Positions 14,047-21,229 of a stretch of DNA of 59,340 bases are shown here, in pieces. How positions within the stretch are numbered: position 1 is the stretch's first letter; each line of letters opens with the position of its first letter. The translations under genes and the position numbers were made by a program. The stretch spans positions 1 to 59,340 of the IMG/VR virus record IMGVR_UViG_3300021961_000104. The stretch is one strand, 5' to 3'. The stretch comes from a virus. The notes under the pieces were generated by a model. It was not told the origin of the DNA and searched no databases. It saw nothing but the letters and a program-made list of their open reading frames with translations.

Positions 14047-14677
14047 ATTTATAAACGCTGATGAGGCTTATGAATTTTTAATGAATGAGATTATTATAAA
14101 TGGTTTAGATTTTGATAACACTAAAGCACTGTTTAATTGTGGATTTTATATATTAAATCCAGAAGACAATCACATTAAAAATAAACACCGTAAATGGAGT
14201 TTAAAATACGCTGAAGCTGAATGGCAATGGTATTTGTCAGGTGATCCTAATATTAATAAGTTAGGTGAAATATATGGCAAAATACCTCCAATATGGCAAC
14301 GTATGGCCGATGAAAATGGTAATGTTAATTCAAACTATGGTTATCAATGGAAACGTAATGCGCAGATAGATTATATATGTGGCAAATTAAAAGCCAATAA
14401 AAATACTAGACACGCAGCTATAAGCATATATGACGCTAAAGAATATGATAAATACAAAACAGATACTCCATGTACTTACGCAGTTCAGTTTACGATTATA
14501 AACAATGATCTTTGTATGTCTGTCTACATGCGTTCTAATGACATCTGGTATGGTTTCTGTAACGATCAGTATCAGTTTTCATCATTGCAAAAAATGATTG
14601 CAAAGAGACTGAATTTAAACATTGGTTGGTATTATCATCACGCACATAACATGCATTTATATAACGATAAACTATAA
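14036..14677 (+). CDS. Thymidylate synthase-like protein (ThyA family), short
   Basis: ATG at 14036 is preferred because it lies at the end of the upstream gene. The product shows NYGYQW near residue 102, the candidate catalytic cysteine C146 in DTPCTYAVQF, then the nucleotide-binding run YMRSNDIWYGFCND near residues 161-175 and HNMHLY at the end. These match ThyA family landmarks, but the usual LPPCH context is altered and, at 213 residues, it is shorter than the usual 264. It may make dTMP or act on a modified pyrimidine such as dUMP/dCMP hydroxymethylation. Confidence 0.8.
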   Translation: MRNKFINADEAYEFLMNEIIINGLDFDNTKALFNCGFYILNPEDNHIKNKHRKWSLKYAEAEWQWYLSGDPNINKLGEIYGKIPPIWQRMADENGNVNSNYGYQWKRNAQIDYICGKLKANKNTRHAAISIYDAKEYDKYKTDTPCTYAVQFTIINNDLCMSVYMRSNDIWYGFCNDQYQFSSLQKMIAKRLNLNIGWYYHHAHNMHLYNDKL

Positions 14678-14683
14678 AAAAAT

Positions 14684-15478
14684 ATGTATTATTTATACCA
14701 TATACCCGGTAAAAAGATTGGCGTTACACGTGATCTTAATAACAGGGTAACACAGCAACAAGGCTTTGCTGTAGATGAATATGAAGTTCTACTTACTAGC
14801 ACAGATATAGATTATATATCTGACATGGAAATAGAACTTCAACAGTCTTACGGCTACAAGAAAGATAGAACATTATACAAAAATTTATTTAAATCAAATA
14901 TGAAAATAAACCCAACAGACCAAACAAGTACATTTCCAGTTCCATTAAATAAACTAAAAGGCCATCTTATGGATAATCTAGGTTTAACATGGTCAACTCC
15001 TCAAGGATATGACTTTGAAATAACGCCAGATACGATCAAATGGATAATGTCTAACGCAACAACTTCAATGTTTAATAATAATCGTTGCTACATTTATAAT
15101 AAAGCATTCTACGAAGCTTTTAAAGATGCAATTAAAACTCCAAAAGAAAAAACTTTAGAAGATGTTTTTGTGCAATCAAATTTAACAAATTATTTCCCTT
15201 TAATTAGAGATTGGGCAGAAGATAGAGGTATATATGAGCACGGTAATTCTCACACTCAATATGTTAAGTTAATGGAAGAAGCTGGCGAACTAGCTAAAGC
15301 ATTGCTTGATGATAATATTGATGAAATAGAAGATGCTATTGGCGATATGGTTGTTGTTCTTACAAATTTAGCAGAACTTAATGACCTTAAAATTGAACGT
15401 TGTATTGAAACTGCATACAATCAAATTAAAAATCGTAAAGGAAAAATGACTAATGGAACTTTTGTAAAAAACTCATAA
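14684..15478 (+). CDS. GIY-YIG-like plus MazG fusion protein
   Basis: Residues 1-70 resemble a GIY-YIG domain: YYLYHI, then KIGVTRDLNNRV and a later Glu in DMEIELQQ. A middle part (about 80-160) is of unknown type. The C-terminal 85 residues form a MazG-like helical domain with KLMEEAGELAKAL, EIEDAIGDM and a basic tail, the EExxE/ExxD metal site of NTP pyrophosphohydrolases. MazG activity would tune nucleotide pools or (p)ppGpp; the GIY-YIG-like part suggests a nuclease, though not all catalytic residues are evident. Confidence 0.75.
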   Translation: MYYLYHIPGKKIGVTRDLNNRVTQQQGFAVDEYEVLLTSTDIDYISDMEIELQQSYGYKKDRTLYKNLFKSNMKINPTDQTSTFPVPLNKLKGHLMDNLGLTWSTPQGYDFEITPDTIKWIMSNATTSMFNNNRCYIYNKAFYEAFKDAIKTPKEKTLEDVFVQSNLTNYFPLIRDWAEDRGIYEHGNSHTQYVKLMEEAGELAKALLDDNIDEIEDAIGDMVVVLTNLAELNDLKIERCIETAYNQIKNRKGKMTNGTFVKNS

Positions 15479-15774
15479 TGAATATAGAAACTAAAGACGA
15501 AATAGTATTATCAGTACTTAAAAAAATGGACCAACGTAGTATTATAGGCCAAAAAAAATATGGAGCTACTATGATGCAAGAAATTGTTGGTGAAAAAAAA
15601 GATCTAAATAGATTTTTAATAGATGTTCAAGAGGAACTTATGGATGCATTACTTTATATAGAAGCAGCTAAACAATGTTTGCGAGACGAAATAGAAGAAT
15701 GTATGTTAAGACGTATGGACATTATAAGCCAAAACGGCAACACTGGAGAGCATTATGAGGAAAATGCTTGGTAA
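15478..15774 (+). CDS. MazG-like NTP pyrophosphatase superfamily protein, 98 aa
   Basis: The helical product carries RSIIGQKKYGATM and then DVQEELMDALLYIEAAK, in which EExxD fits the metal-binding site of the all-alpha NTP pyrophosphatase superfamily. It follows the other MazG domain gene with a one-base overlap (ATAATG), so this phage appears to have two enzymes of this class. It probably hydrolyses a nucleotide or a modified dNTP. Confidence 0.75.
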   Translation: MNIETKDEIVLSVLKKMDQRSIIGQKKYGATMMQEIVGEKKDLNRFLIDVQEELMDALLYIEAAKQCLRDEIEECMLRRMDIISQNGNTGEHYEENAW

Positions 15775-16216
15775 AAAAAGGAGTGGTAAAAAAGGTCCCG
15801 TTGTAAGTAAGAAAGTTGTTTACGACGGGATTAATTTTGCTTCAGGATTAGAAAAATATATGTACATAGCTTTACAAAAAGCTAAAATCAAATCTAAATA
15901 CGAAGGAGAAACTTTTGTATTACTTAATGGTTTTCATTTTGAAAACGAAGTTTATGAAAGACAATCTAATGGAAAAGGATCATATATAAATAGAGGGGGT
16001 AAACGTATACTACCAATTAAATATACACCAGATTTTATAGGTGATAATTTCATAATTGAAACTAAAGGTAGATCCAACGACTCTTTTCCAATGCGCTGGA
16101 AGTTATTTAAAGAATTAGTAACAAATCAATTTCCAGGATATACATTATATAAACCACAAAATCAAAAAGAATGCGACGAGACGATAAGCATAATCCTTTC
16201 GAAGAGAAAAGGATAG
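15755..16216 (+). CDS. T7 endonuclease I-like Holliday junction resolvase
   Basis: The catalytic set of the endonuclease I fold is visible: E33 in SGLEKY, D93 in TPDF, and E102 with K104 in IETKGR, followed by RWKLFK. At 153 residues it equals the T7 enzyme in size. It cleaves branched DNA made during recombination-dependent replication, before packaging. The start at 15755 gives a 20-base overlap with the MazG-like gene and a basic N-terminal tail. Confidence 0.9.
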   Translation: MRKMLGKKRSGKKGPVVSKKVVYDGINFASGLEKYMYIALQKAKIKSKYEGETFVLLNGFHFENEVYERQSNGKGSYINRGGKRILPIKYTPDFIGDNFIIETKGRSNDSFPMRWKLFKELVTNQFPGYTLYKPQNQKECDETISIILSKRKG

Positions 16217-16344
16217 CAAGACAAAAGTACGCCGAACGCCAAATTGAAAAGTTTATAAAATGGAGTTGGGAAAATAGAGGTAAAGTAAAGTACAAAGAAT
16301 TAATTGAAATGCAAAATCAATATGGTATAAAGTGTTATGGCTAA
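16171..16344 (+). CDS. Hypothetical protein, 57 aa
   Basis: Overlaps the end of the resolvase gene by 46 bases and ends inside the next gene. Highly charged helical product (RIARQKYAERQIEKFIKWSW). Codon use looks normal for the window. Function unknown. Confidence 0.55.
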   Translation: MRRDDKHNPFEEKRIARQKYAERQIEKFIKWSWENRGKVKYKELIEMQNQYGIKCYG

Positions 16345-16477
16345 AGTAAAATCAAATGAATTTGCTTTCAAGAAAAAAGCAAAGGTTAAAAGACCTGAAA
16401 TTCACGCAAAATCAAAAACAAGTAGTTTAAAACAAAGCAAAAATTATGTCAAAAAATACAGAGGACAAGGAAAGTAA
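16337..16477 (+). CDS. Conserved small basic phage protein, 46 aa
   Basis: Product of Lys/Arg/Ser type ending NYVKKYRGQGK, with RPEIHAKSKTSS in the middle. This pattern (KKYRGQG end, H-x-K-S-K-x-S centre) recurs in small proteins of many phages. It is probably a nucleic-acid binding or virion-associated peptide; the function is unknown. Confidence 0.7.
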   Translation: MAKVKSNEFAFKKKAKVKRPEIHAKSKTSSLKQSKNYVKKYRGQGK

Positions 16478-16607
16478 GCAGTGGTCGTTAGAAATAGGAC
16501 TTTATCCAGGTGTACTATTTGGAATAAGATCTTATGTTTACGAAGAAAGTACAGTATGGGTTTTATATTTACCGTTTGTAGATATAGCATTAGAAGTAGA
16601 TAATTAA
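16446..16607 (+). CDS. Conserved small phage protein, YPGVLFGIRSY type, 53 aa
   Basis: The core LEIGLYPGVLFGIRSYVYE followed by VLYLPFVDIALE is a well-recurring signature of a short phage protein that is often next to the basic KKYRGQG protein, as here. It is hydrophobic and could associate with membrane. Overlaps its neighbours at both ends. Confidence 0.7.
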   Translation: MSKNTEDKESKQWSLEIGLYPGVLFGIRSYVYEESTVWVLYLPFVDIALEVDN

Positions 16608-16774
16608 TGAAGGAAGATTTAGAAAGTAAACTTCACAGTATAGATGTTTTTACGCGTGACATATTAGATGACATGCGTAAATTATCTATATCAACTTCTA
16701 AAGCTGATATGATGGCTCATATAAATGCATGGAAAAATAATCTAAAAACAATTAAAAAAATAATAGAATTATAA
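16607..16774 (+). CDS. Helical hypothetical protein, 55 aa
   Basis: Coupled at both ends by one-base TAATG-type overlaps, the last being with nrdB. The product is a charged two-helix protein (Leu, Ile and Lys at regular spacing). Function unknown. Confidence 0.6.
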   Translation: MKEDLESKLHSIDVFTRDILDDMRKLSISTSKADMMAHINAWKNNLKTIKKIIEL

Positions 16775-17742
16775 TGGGATTATTTGATAAAAGAATACCT
16801 TATAAACCTTTTGAATATCCAGAATATTATACAGAAGGTTGGTTAAAACAAGCTCAAGCATTTTGGTTACATACTGAAATATCAATGCAAGGAGATATTA
16901 AAGATTGGAAAGAAAAATTAAATGATAAAGAAAAAAATCTTGTAGGTAATATTCTATTAGGTTTTGCACAGACTGAATGCGCAGTTTCAGATTATTGGAC
17001 ACAAAAAGTAGTTAGTTGGTTTCCTAAACACGAAATACAACAAATGGCAATGATGTTTGGTTCTCAAGAAACAGTACACGCTGTAGCTTATAGCTATTTA
17101 AACGAAACATTAGGTCTTGAAAATTATGAAGCGTTTTTACACGAACCAGCAACAGCACAAAGATTTGACAATCTAGTTGCTTATGAAGGTACAGATCAAG
17201 TTGGTATCGCTAAATCGTTAGCTGTATTTTCTGCGTTTGCAGAAGGCGTTAGTTTATACTCTGCATTTGCTGTTTTGTATTCTTTTCAATTACGTAATCT
17301 TTTAAAAGGTATAGGGCAACAAATGAAATGGTCGGTAAGAGATGAATCATTACACAGCAAAATGGGTTGTCAGTTGTTTAGACAAATGTGTAACGAAAAT
17401 AATCAATTATTGCATCTGTGCCGAGAGGATATTATAAAAGCTGCTGAAACAATGGTAAGTTTAGAAGTAAAATATATTGACAAGATGTTTGAAATGGGAG
17501 ACGTTGAAGGAATATCATCTAATGATTTAAAACATTTTATAAAGAAAAGAGCAAATGAAAAACTTGTTGAACTGGGTTACATCGACCTTGGCGGATATTT
17601 CGCGTATGACAAAAAAGCATCCGATAATCTTGATTGGTTTTATCATCTTACCGGTGGTGTTACTCATACCGATTTTTTTGCTATACGACCGACTGATTAT
17701 TCGAAAGCGGGAGAAGGCGAAGACTTTGAAGATATTTGGTAA
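16774..17742 (+). CDS. nrdB: Ribonucleotide reductase small subunit
   Basis: The class I beta fold shows a metal-ligand set E68, E99, H102, E157, E191 and H194, with Y106 at the radical-tyrosine position (E99 to Y106 spacing equals that of E. coli E115 to Y122). The first ligand is Glu rather than the usual Asp. The C-terminal tail EDFEDIW fits the peptide that docks onto NrdA. It generates the radical for making dNTPs; nrdA lies downstream. Confidence 0.93.
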   Translation: MGLFDKRIPYKPFEYPEYYTEGWLKQAQAFWLHTEISMQGDIKDWKEKLNDKEKNLVGNILLGFAQTECAVSDYWTQKVVSWFPKHEIQQMAMMFGSQETVHAVAYSYLNETLGLENYEAFLHEPATAQRFDNLVAYEGTDQVGIAKSLAVFSAFAEGVSLYSAFAVLYSFQLRNLLKGIGQQMKWSVRDESLHSKMGCQLFRQMCNENNQLLHLCREDIIKAAETMVSLEVKYIDKMFEMGDVEGISSNDLKHFIKKRANEKLVELGYIDLGGYFAYDKKASDNLDWFYHLTGGVTHTDFFAIRPTDYSKAGEGEDFEDIW

Positions 17743-17893
17743 CATTATAACAGAGGAAGAAATAAAAGATACATTATATGAAAGAACAGAAATTGATAGA
17801 AATGAGCAACAAAGTAGAAACACTAGGTCAACTAGTGACAATGCTTTTAAACGAGGTAAACAATCTCAAGATTTTGTCTTTTGGGAACAATAA
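17726..17893 (+). CDS. Hypothetical protein with TTG start, 55 aa
   Basis: Frame overlapping the end of nrdB, starting at TTG 17726. Its A/T-ending codons resemble the window's usage better than the competing frame that starts at ATG 17778. The product is charged and ends FKRGKQSQDFVFWEQ, a tail of the sort seen in small phage proteins. The alternative call is one 66-residue protein at 17778-17978; I prefer this frame with a small gene after it. Confidence 0.5.
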   Translation: MKIFGNIITEEEIKDTLYERTEIDRNEQQSRNTRSTSDNAFKRGKQSQDFVFWEQ

Positions 17894-17897
17894 CACT

Positions 17898-17978
17898 ATG
17901 AAGTTAATGCCAGGTTATGAAGAAGCTATAGAACAATTAAAAGAAAAATCAAAAGCAGAGACAGAAAATGTGGAATAA
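17898..17978 (+). CDS. Small hypothetical protein, 26 aa
   Basis: Starts 4 bases after the previous frame and overlaps nrdA by 11 bases. The product, beginning MKLMPGYEEAIEQLKEKSK, is a short acidic helix. It could instead be the C-terminal end of a 66-residue frame beginning at 17778. Confidence 0.45.
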   Translation: MKLMPGYEEAIEQLKEKSKAETENVE

Positions 17979-19689
17979 CGAATGGAAGAAAGGCGAAGAT
18001 TATCCTGTTTGGGGAGATACTGAAGTTTATAAAAAAACAATATCAGGAGGTTATTTATTTCACGACGAATCTCCGAGAGAAGCTTATGAAAGAGTAGCTA
18101 AAACAGTAGCAAGAAGATTATACAAACCAGAGTTAGCGACTAAGTTCTTTGATTACATTTGGAACGGATGGTTATGTTTAGCATCACCAGTTCTTAGTAA
18201 TACTGGTACAGATCGCGGTTTACCTATTAGTTGTTTTGGTATTGATGTTGCTGATAGTATACAAGATATTGGACAGAAAAATTTAGAGATGATGCTACTC
18301 GCTAAGCACGGCGGTGGAGTTGGTATCGGTGTTAATCAAATAAGACCCGCTGGCGCTAAAATTACAGGTAATGGAACATCAGATGGAGTCGTACCATTCT
18401 GCAAAATATATGACTCAACAATCCTTGCAACCAATCAAGGATCTGTTAGACGAGGAGCTGCAAGCGTTAATATCAACATTGAGCATGATGATTTTGAAGA
18501 GTGGCTTGAAATACGAGAACCGAAAGGAGATGTTAACAGACAATCGCTTAATCTACATCAATGCGCAGTTATTGGTGATAAGTTTATGCGAAAACTTGAA
18601 CAAGGAGATGCGGATGCTAGAAATAGATGGAGTAAACTTCTTAGAAAACGAAAATCAACTGGCGAACCGTACATATTGTTTAAAGGAAATGTTAACAAAG
18701 CAAATCCGGAAGCATACAAAAGCAATGGATTAAAAGTACATATGACAAATATATGCAGTGAAATTGCATTGCATACAGATGAGAATCATAGTTTTGTTTG
18801 TTGTTTGTCGTCATTAAATTTAGCTAAATATGAAGAGTGGAAAGACACTAACCTTATATATGACTCCATTTGGTTTCTTGATGGGATTATGGAGGAATTT
18901 ATTCAAAGAGCGAAAGGACTTAGAGGTTTTGAAAATGCCATTCGTTCTGCTGTTAAAGGACGAGCGCTTGGGTTGGGTGTTCTTGGATGGCACACCTATC
19001 TCCAAGAACTTGGTATTCCGTTTGAAGGTTTACTTGCTCAGTTTGAAACTAGGAAAATATTTTCGCAAATTAAAATCGAAAGTGAAAGAGCTTCCAGATC
19101 TCTTGCTGAAATTTATGGTGAACCTTTGTGGTGCGTTGGCACTGGTATGCGTAATACTCATTTGCGTGCTATTGCTCCCACTGTTAGTAATTCAAAGCTT
19201 AGTGGCAATATATCCCCGGGAATAGAACCTTGGGCAGCAAATGTATTCACCGAACAATCTGCTAAAGGAACTTTTATTAGGAAAAACCCGACATTATTAA
19301 AGCTTTTAAGAAAGCATAAATTAAATACAAATGAAATTTGGGACAAAATTCTTGCAGATGGTGGTAGCGTTCAAGATATATCTGAACTTGATGAAATTAC
19401 TGTTGGCACCCACGAAATCCCTGCGAAAGAAGTATTTAAGACGTTTAAGGAGGTTAACCAATTAGAGTTAGTAAAACAAGCTGGAATAAGACAGCAGTAT
19501 ATAGATCAATCAGTTAGTTTAAATTTAGCTTTTCCAAGTGAAGCTACTCCAAAGTGGATTAATCAAGTCCACATGGAAGCGTGGAAAAACGGAGTTAAAA
19601 CATTATATTATACAAGAACTGAGTCTGTATTAAGAGGAGATATTGCTGCTGCAGCAATGGATCCTGATTGTTTAAGTTGTGATGGATAA
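17968..19689 (+). CDS. nrdA: Ribonucleotide reductase large subunit
   Basis: The class I alpha subunit has the active-site Cys in ISCFGIDV (C89), the N261-C263-E265 triad in NICSEI, the partner Cys at 278-279 and a C-terminal CLSC pair (C568, C571) for reduction by thioredoxin or glutaredoxin. It lacks the N-terminal ATP-cone regulatory domain, and at 573 residues is shorter than E. coli NrdA (761), as is common in phages. It is the last gene before the bidirectional terminator. Confidence 0.94.
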   Translation: MWNNEWKKGEDYPVWGDTEVYKKTISGGYLFHDESPREAYERVAKTVARRLYKPELATKFFDYIWNGWLCLASPVLSNTGTDRGLPISCFGIDVADSIQDIGQKNLEMMLLAKHGGGVGIGVNQIRPAGAKITGNGTSDGVVPFCKIYDSTILATNQGSVRRGAASVNINIEHDDFEEWLEIREPKGDVNRQSLNLHQCAVIGDKFMRKLEQGDADARNRWSKLLRKRKSTGEPYILFKGNVNKANPEAYKSNGLKVHMTNICSEIALHTDENHSFVCCLSSLNLAKYEEWKDTNLIYDSIWFLDGIMEEFIQRAKGLRGFENAIRSAVKGRALGLGVLGWHTYLQELGIPFEGLLAQFETRKIFSQIKIESERASRSLAEIYGEPLWCVGTGMRNTHLRAIAPTVSNSKLSGNISPGIEPWAANVFTEQSAKGTFIRKNPTLLKLLRKHKLNTNEIWDKILADGGSVQDISELDEITVGTHEIPAKEVFKTFKEVNQLELVKQAGIRQQYIDQSVSLNLAFPSEATPKWINQVHMEAWKNGVKTLYYTRTESVLRGDIAAAAMDPDCLSCDG

Positions 19690-19690
19690 T

Positions 19691-19724
19691 AAAAAAGGGG
19701 TCTCGTTTGAGGCCCCTTTTTTTT
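19691..19724. terminator. Strong bidirectional rho-independent terminator
   Basis: Six A, then GGGGTCTC (19697-19704), loop GTTT, GAGGCCCC (19709-19716) and eight T. The 8-pair stem is GC-rich with one G-U pair and works in both directions because it is flanked by A and T tracts. It lies between the end of nrdA and the convergent late genes. Confidence 0.92.
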
Positions 19725-19819
19725 GGTTACAGGAACTTTAGGTATGGTACGCCTATTTGTTTTGTTCCTTTTTTTTTAATAATTATAAATTGTACAAGTA
19801 CTAATTTTATGATAAGGTT

Positions 19820-20230
19820 TTAGACCTCAGAATCAACGTATCGACCTTGACCACCTCCTTTAGCAATAAATTTTTTGCTTACGACAACATCGGGTTTATC
19901 AGAAAATATATTACTATATCCTTCATATTTAGTTTTTAATTTCCTGCGTCTTCCAGTATCATCAACGTATTTCTCTTTAACAATCGTTTTATTACCTCGA
20001 TTAACTTCAACTCTTTTATAACCAGCGTCTTCAACTTCATTCACAGGGTCATAACCTTTTTCTACATTTCTATGACGTAACTTAAATTTGTTAGGTGATT
20101 CATCGCGCACGCAGTTATTAACCATTTTAGTTCTACCACTTGCTGTTTTCTTACCGCTTGGTGATTCTTTTTTTCCTTTAGCAACATAACCTTTCCAGCA
20201 CGTCATCTTTTTATACAATGGTGATTCCAT
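19820..20230 (-). CDS. Basic virion-associated hypothetical protein, 136 aa
   Basis: Last gene of the late block. Lys-rich product with TASGRTKMVNNCV near residue 29 and a beta-like region after residue 80. The start is one base from the amidase stop. The TKMVNNCV phrase is seen in small structural proteins of related phages. Its position suggests a lysis- or virion-related role, unproven. Confidence 0.65.
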   Translation of the reverse strand: MESPLYKKMTCWKGYVAKGKKESPSGKKTASGRTKMVNNCVRDESPNKFKLRHRNVEKGYDPVNEVEDAGYKRVEVNRGNKTIVKEKYVDDTGRRRKLKTKYEGYSNIFSDKPDVVVSKKFIAKGGGQGRYVDSEV

Positions 20231-20231
20231 A

Positions 20232-20651
20232 TTAACAATTTATTAAGTATTCATATTCTTTTTGTACATCAAAACTAGGACATGCTTTAGCGGCGAATTC
20301 GTTGTGACCATGCAACGTAGCGCCTTTATAAGTGCCAAGCAGCTCGTTAAGCAAACAATCTAATGCTTCTTTTTGTTTGTCTGTTCTAGTATCTTTTGGT
20401 TTAAAATTCAAAGCATCTATACCGCCAACATATACAACACCTATTGAATTTTTATTCAACCCTTTTGTATGAGCTCCCGCAACTTCTATTGGTCTACCTG
20501 TATGAATAGAACCATCTAAATAAACTACATAATGATAACCTATATCAGACCATCCTTGAGCTTTATGCCACAGCCTAATATCCTCGACAGTAGTATGTCT
20601 ACCTTCAGGCGTAGCAGTACAATGTAATATTATTTTATTTATTGTTCTCAT
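20232..20651 (-). CDS. N-acetylmuramoyl-L-alanine amidase endolysin, T7 lysozyme type
   Basis: The zinc ligands of T7 lysozyme-type amidases are present: H10 in LHCTAT, H116 and C124, with K122 as the helper (T7 spacing H122-K128-C130 is preserved exactly). The fold segments GYHYVVYLDGSIH and GGIDALNF also fit. At 139 residues it is a normal single-domain enzyme that cleaves the peptide stem of peptidoglycan for host lysis. The small holin-like gene upstream overlaps its start by 17 bases. Confidence 0.93.
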   Translation of the reverse strand: MRTINKIILHCTATPEGRHTTVEDIRLWHKAQGWSDIGYHYVVYLDGSIHTGRPIEVAGAHTKGLNKNSIGVVYVGGIDALNFKPKDTRTDKQKEALDCLLNELLGTYKGATLHGHNEFAAKACPSFDVQKEYEYLINC

Positions 20652-20811
20652 TTTTATTTTTATTATCTTTAATTTCCTTTATTTTAGCCAACGTATAGAT
20701 TATAGAGACTAATAATAAAATTATCTTCAACGCCATTTCGACTTGAGTAAATGATACAACTAATGAAAAGCCATTTAAAACATATAATCTTATATCGTTA
20801 GCAAAGTTCAT
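20635..20811 (-). CDS. Putative small holin, 58 aa
   Basis: Too short to be found by length alone but convincing: one hydrophobic stretch (about residues 26-43, with ILLLVSIIYTLA) with a short amphipathic start and a highly charged C-terminal tail (KEIKDNKNKNENNK). It overlaps the amidase gene by 17 bases, a classic holin-endolysin arrangement. Single-TM holins are known in T7-like phages. A spanin-like or other membrane role cannot be ruled out. Confidence 0.65.
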   Translation of the reverse strand: MNFANDIRLYVLNGFSLVVSFTQVEMALKIILLLVSIIYTLAKIKEIKDNKNKNENNK

Positions 20812-20817
20812 TTAAAA

Positions 20818-20919
20818 TTATTTAAAAGTTAATTTCATCAAAAATTGGTTCCATTTAGATTTCAATAGTTGATTAAATTTAATTATATTGTTCCCTAGTT
20901 TTACAAAAAATTTTCCCAT
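20818..20919 (-). CDS. Small basic hypothetical protein, 33 aa
   Basis: Basic, aromatic product starting MGKFFVKLGN and ending MKLTFK. It fits the gap between two genes with normal spacing. Possibly a small membrane-active lysis peptide, but evidence is limited to position. Confidence 0.4.
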   Translation of the reverse strand: MGKFFVKLGNNIIKFNQLLKSKWNQFLMKLTFK

Positions 20920-20936
20920 TGTGTTTTATTTATTAG

Positions 20937-21227
20937 TTACCATTTTACTTTATCTGCCCAATACGCGGCAGACATTTTTCCTTTAGCTATATTTTTAGCG
21001 TGTCTTGCTTTAAATGATTTGCGTTTAGCTTTCATTCTATCAGATTCACCTTTTTTTGGAGCACCAGCTGTGCTAGCTCCTTGTTCACCAAATCTTATAA
21101 TCTTTTCAACTCCACCTTCACAAGCTTTAACTACATGTGACTTTGTTGGATGACTAGGAGTTCTCTGAGGTTTGTTGCATGCCATTTCTTTTTTAGCAGC
21201 CATTTGAAAAGGTGTGATCTTAAACAT
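20937..21227 (-). CDS. Conserved phage protein, DUF6321-like, 96 aa
   Basis: Carries RTPSHPTKSHVVKACEGG and later KGESDRMKAKRKSFKARH, ending AYWADKVKW. This combination is very common in marine and other phage virion modules. It is strongly basic and probably packaged or DNA-associated; the function is not known. It lies 2 bases from the giant internal protein gene. Confidence 0.8.
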   Translation of the reverse strand: MFKITPFQMAAKKEMACNKPQRTPSHPTKSHVVKACEGGVEKIIRFGEQGASTAGAPKKGESDRMKAKRKSFKARHAKNIAKGKMSAAYWADKVKW

Positions 21228-21229
21228 AA

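Noticed and set aside
18371-19225. Overlapping plus-strand frames (120 and 131 aa) in nrdA
   Set aside because: The nrdA frame is complete with catalytic residues; the others lie out of frame and have unlikely codon use.
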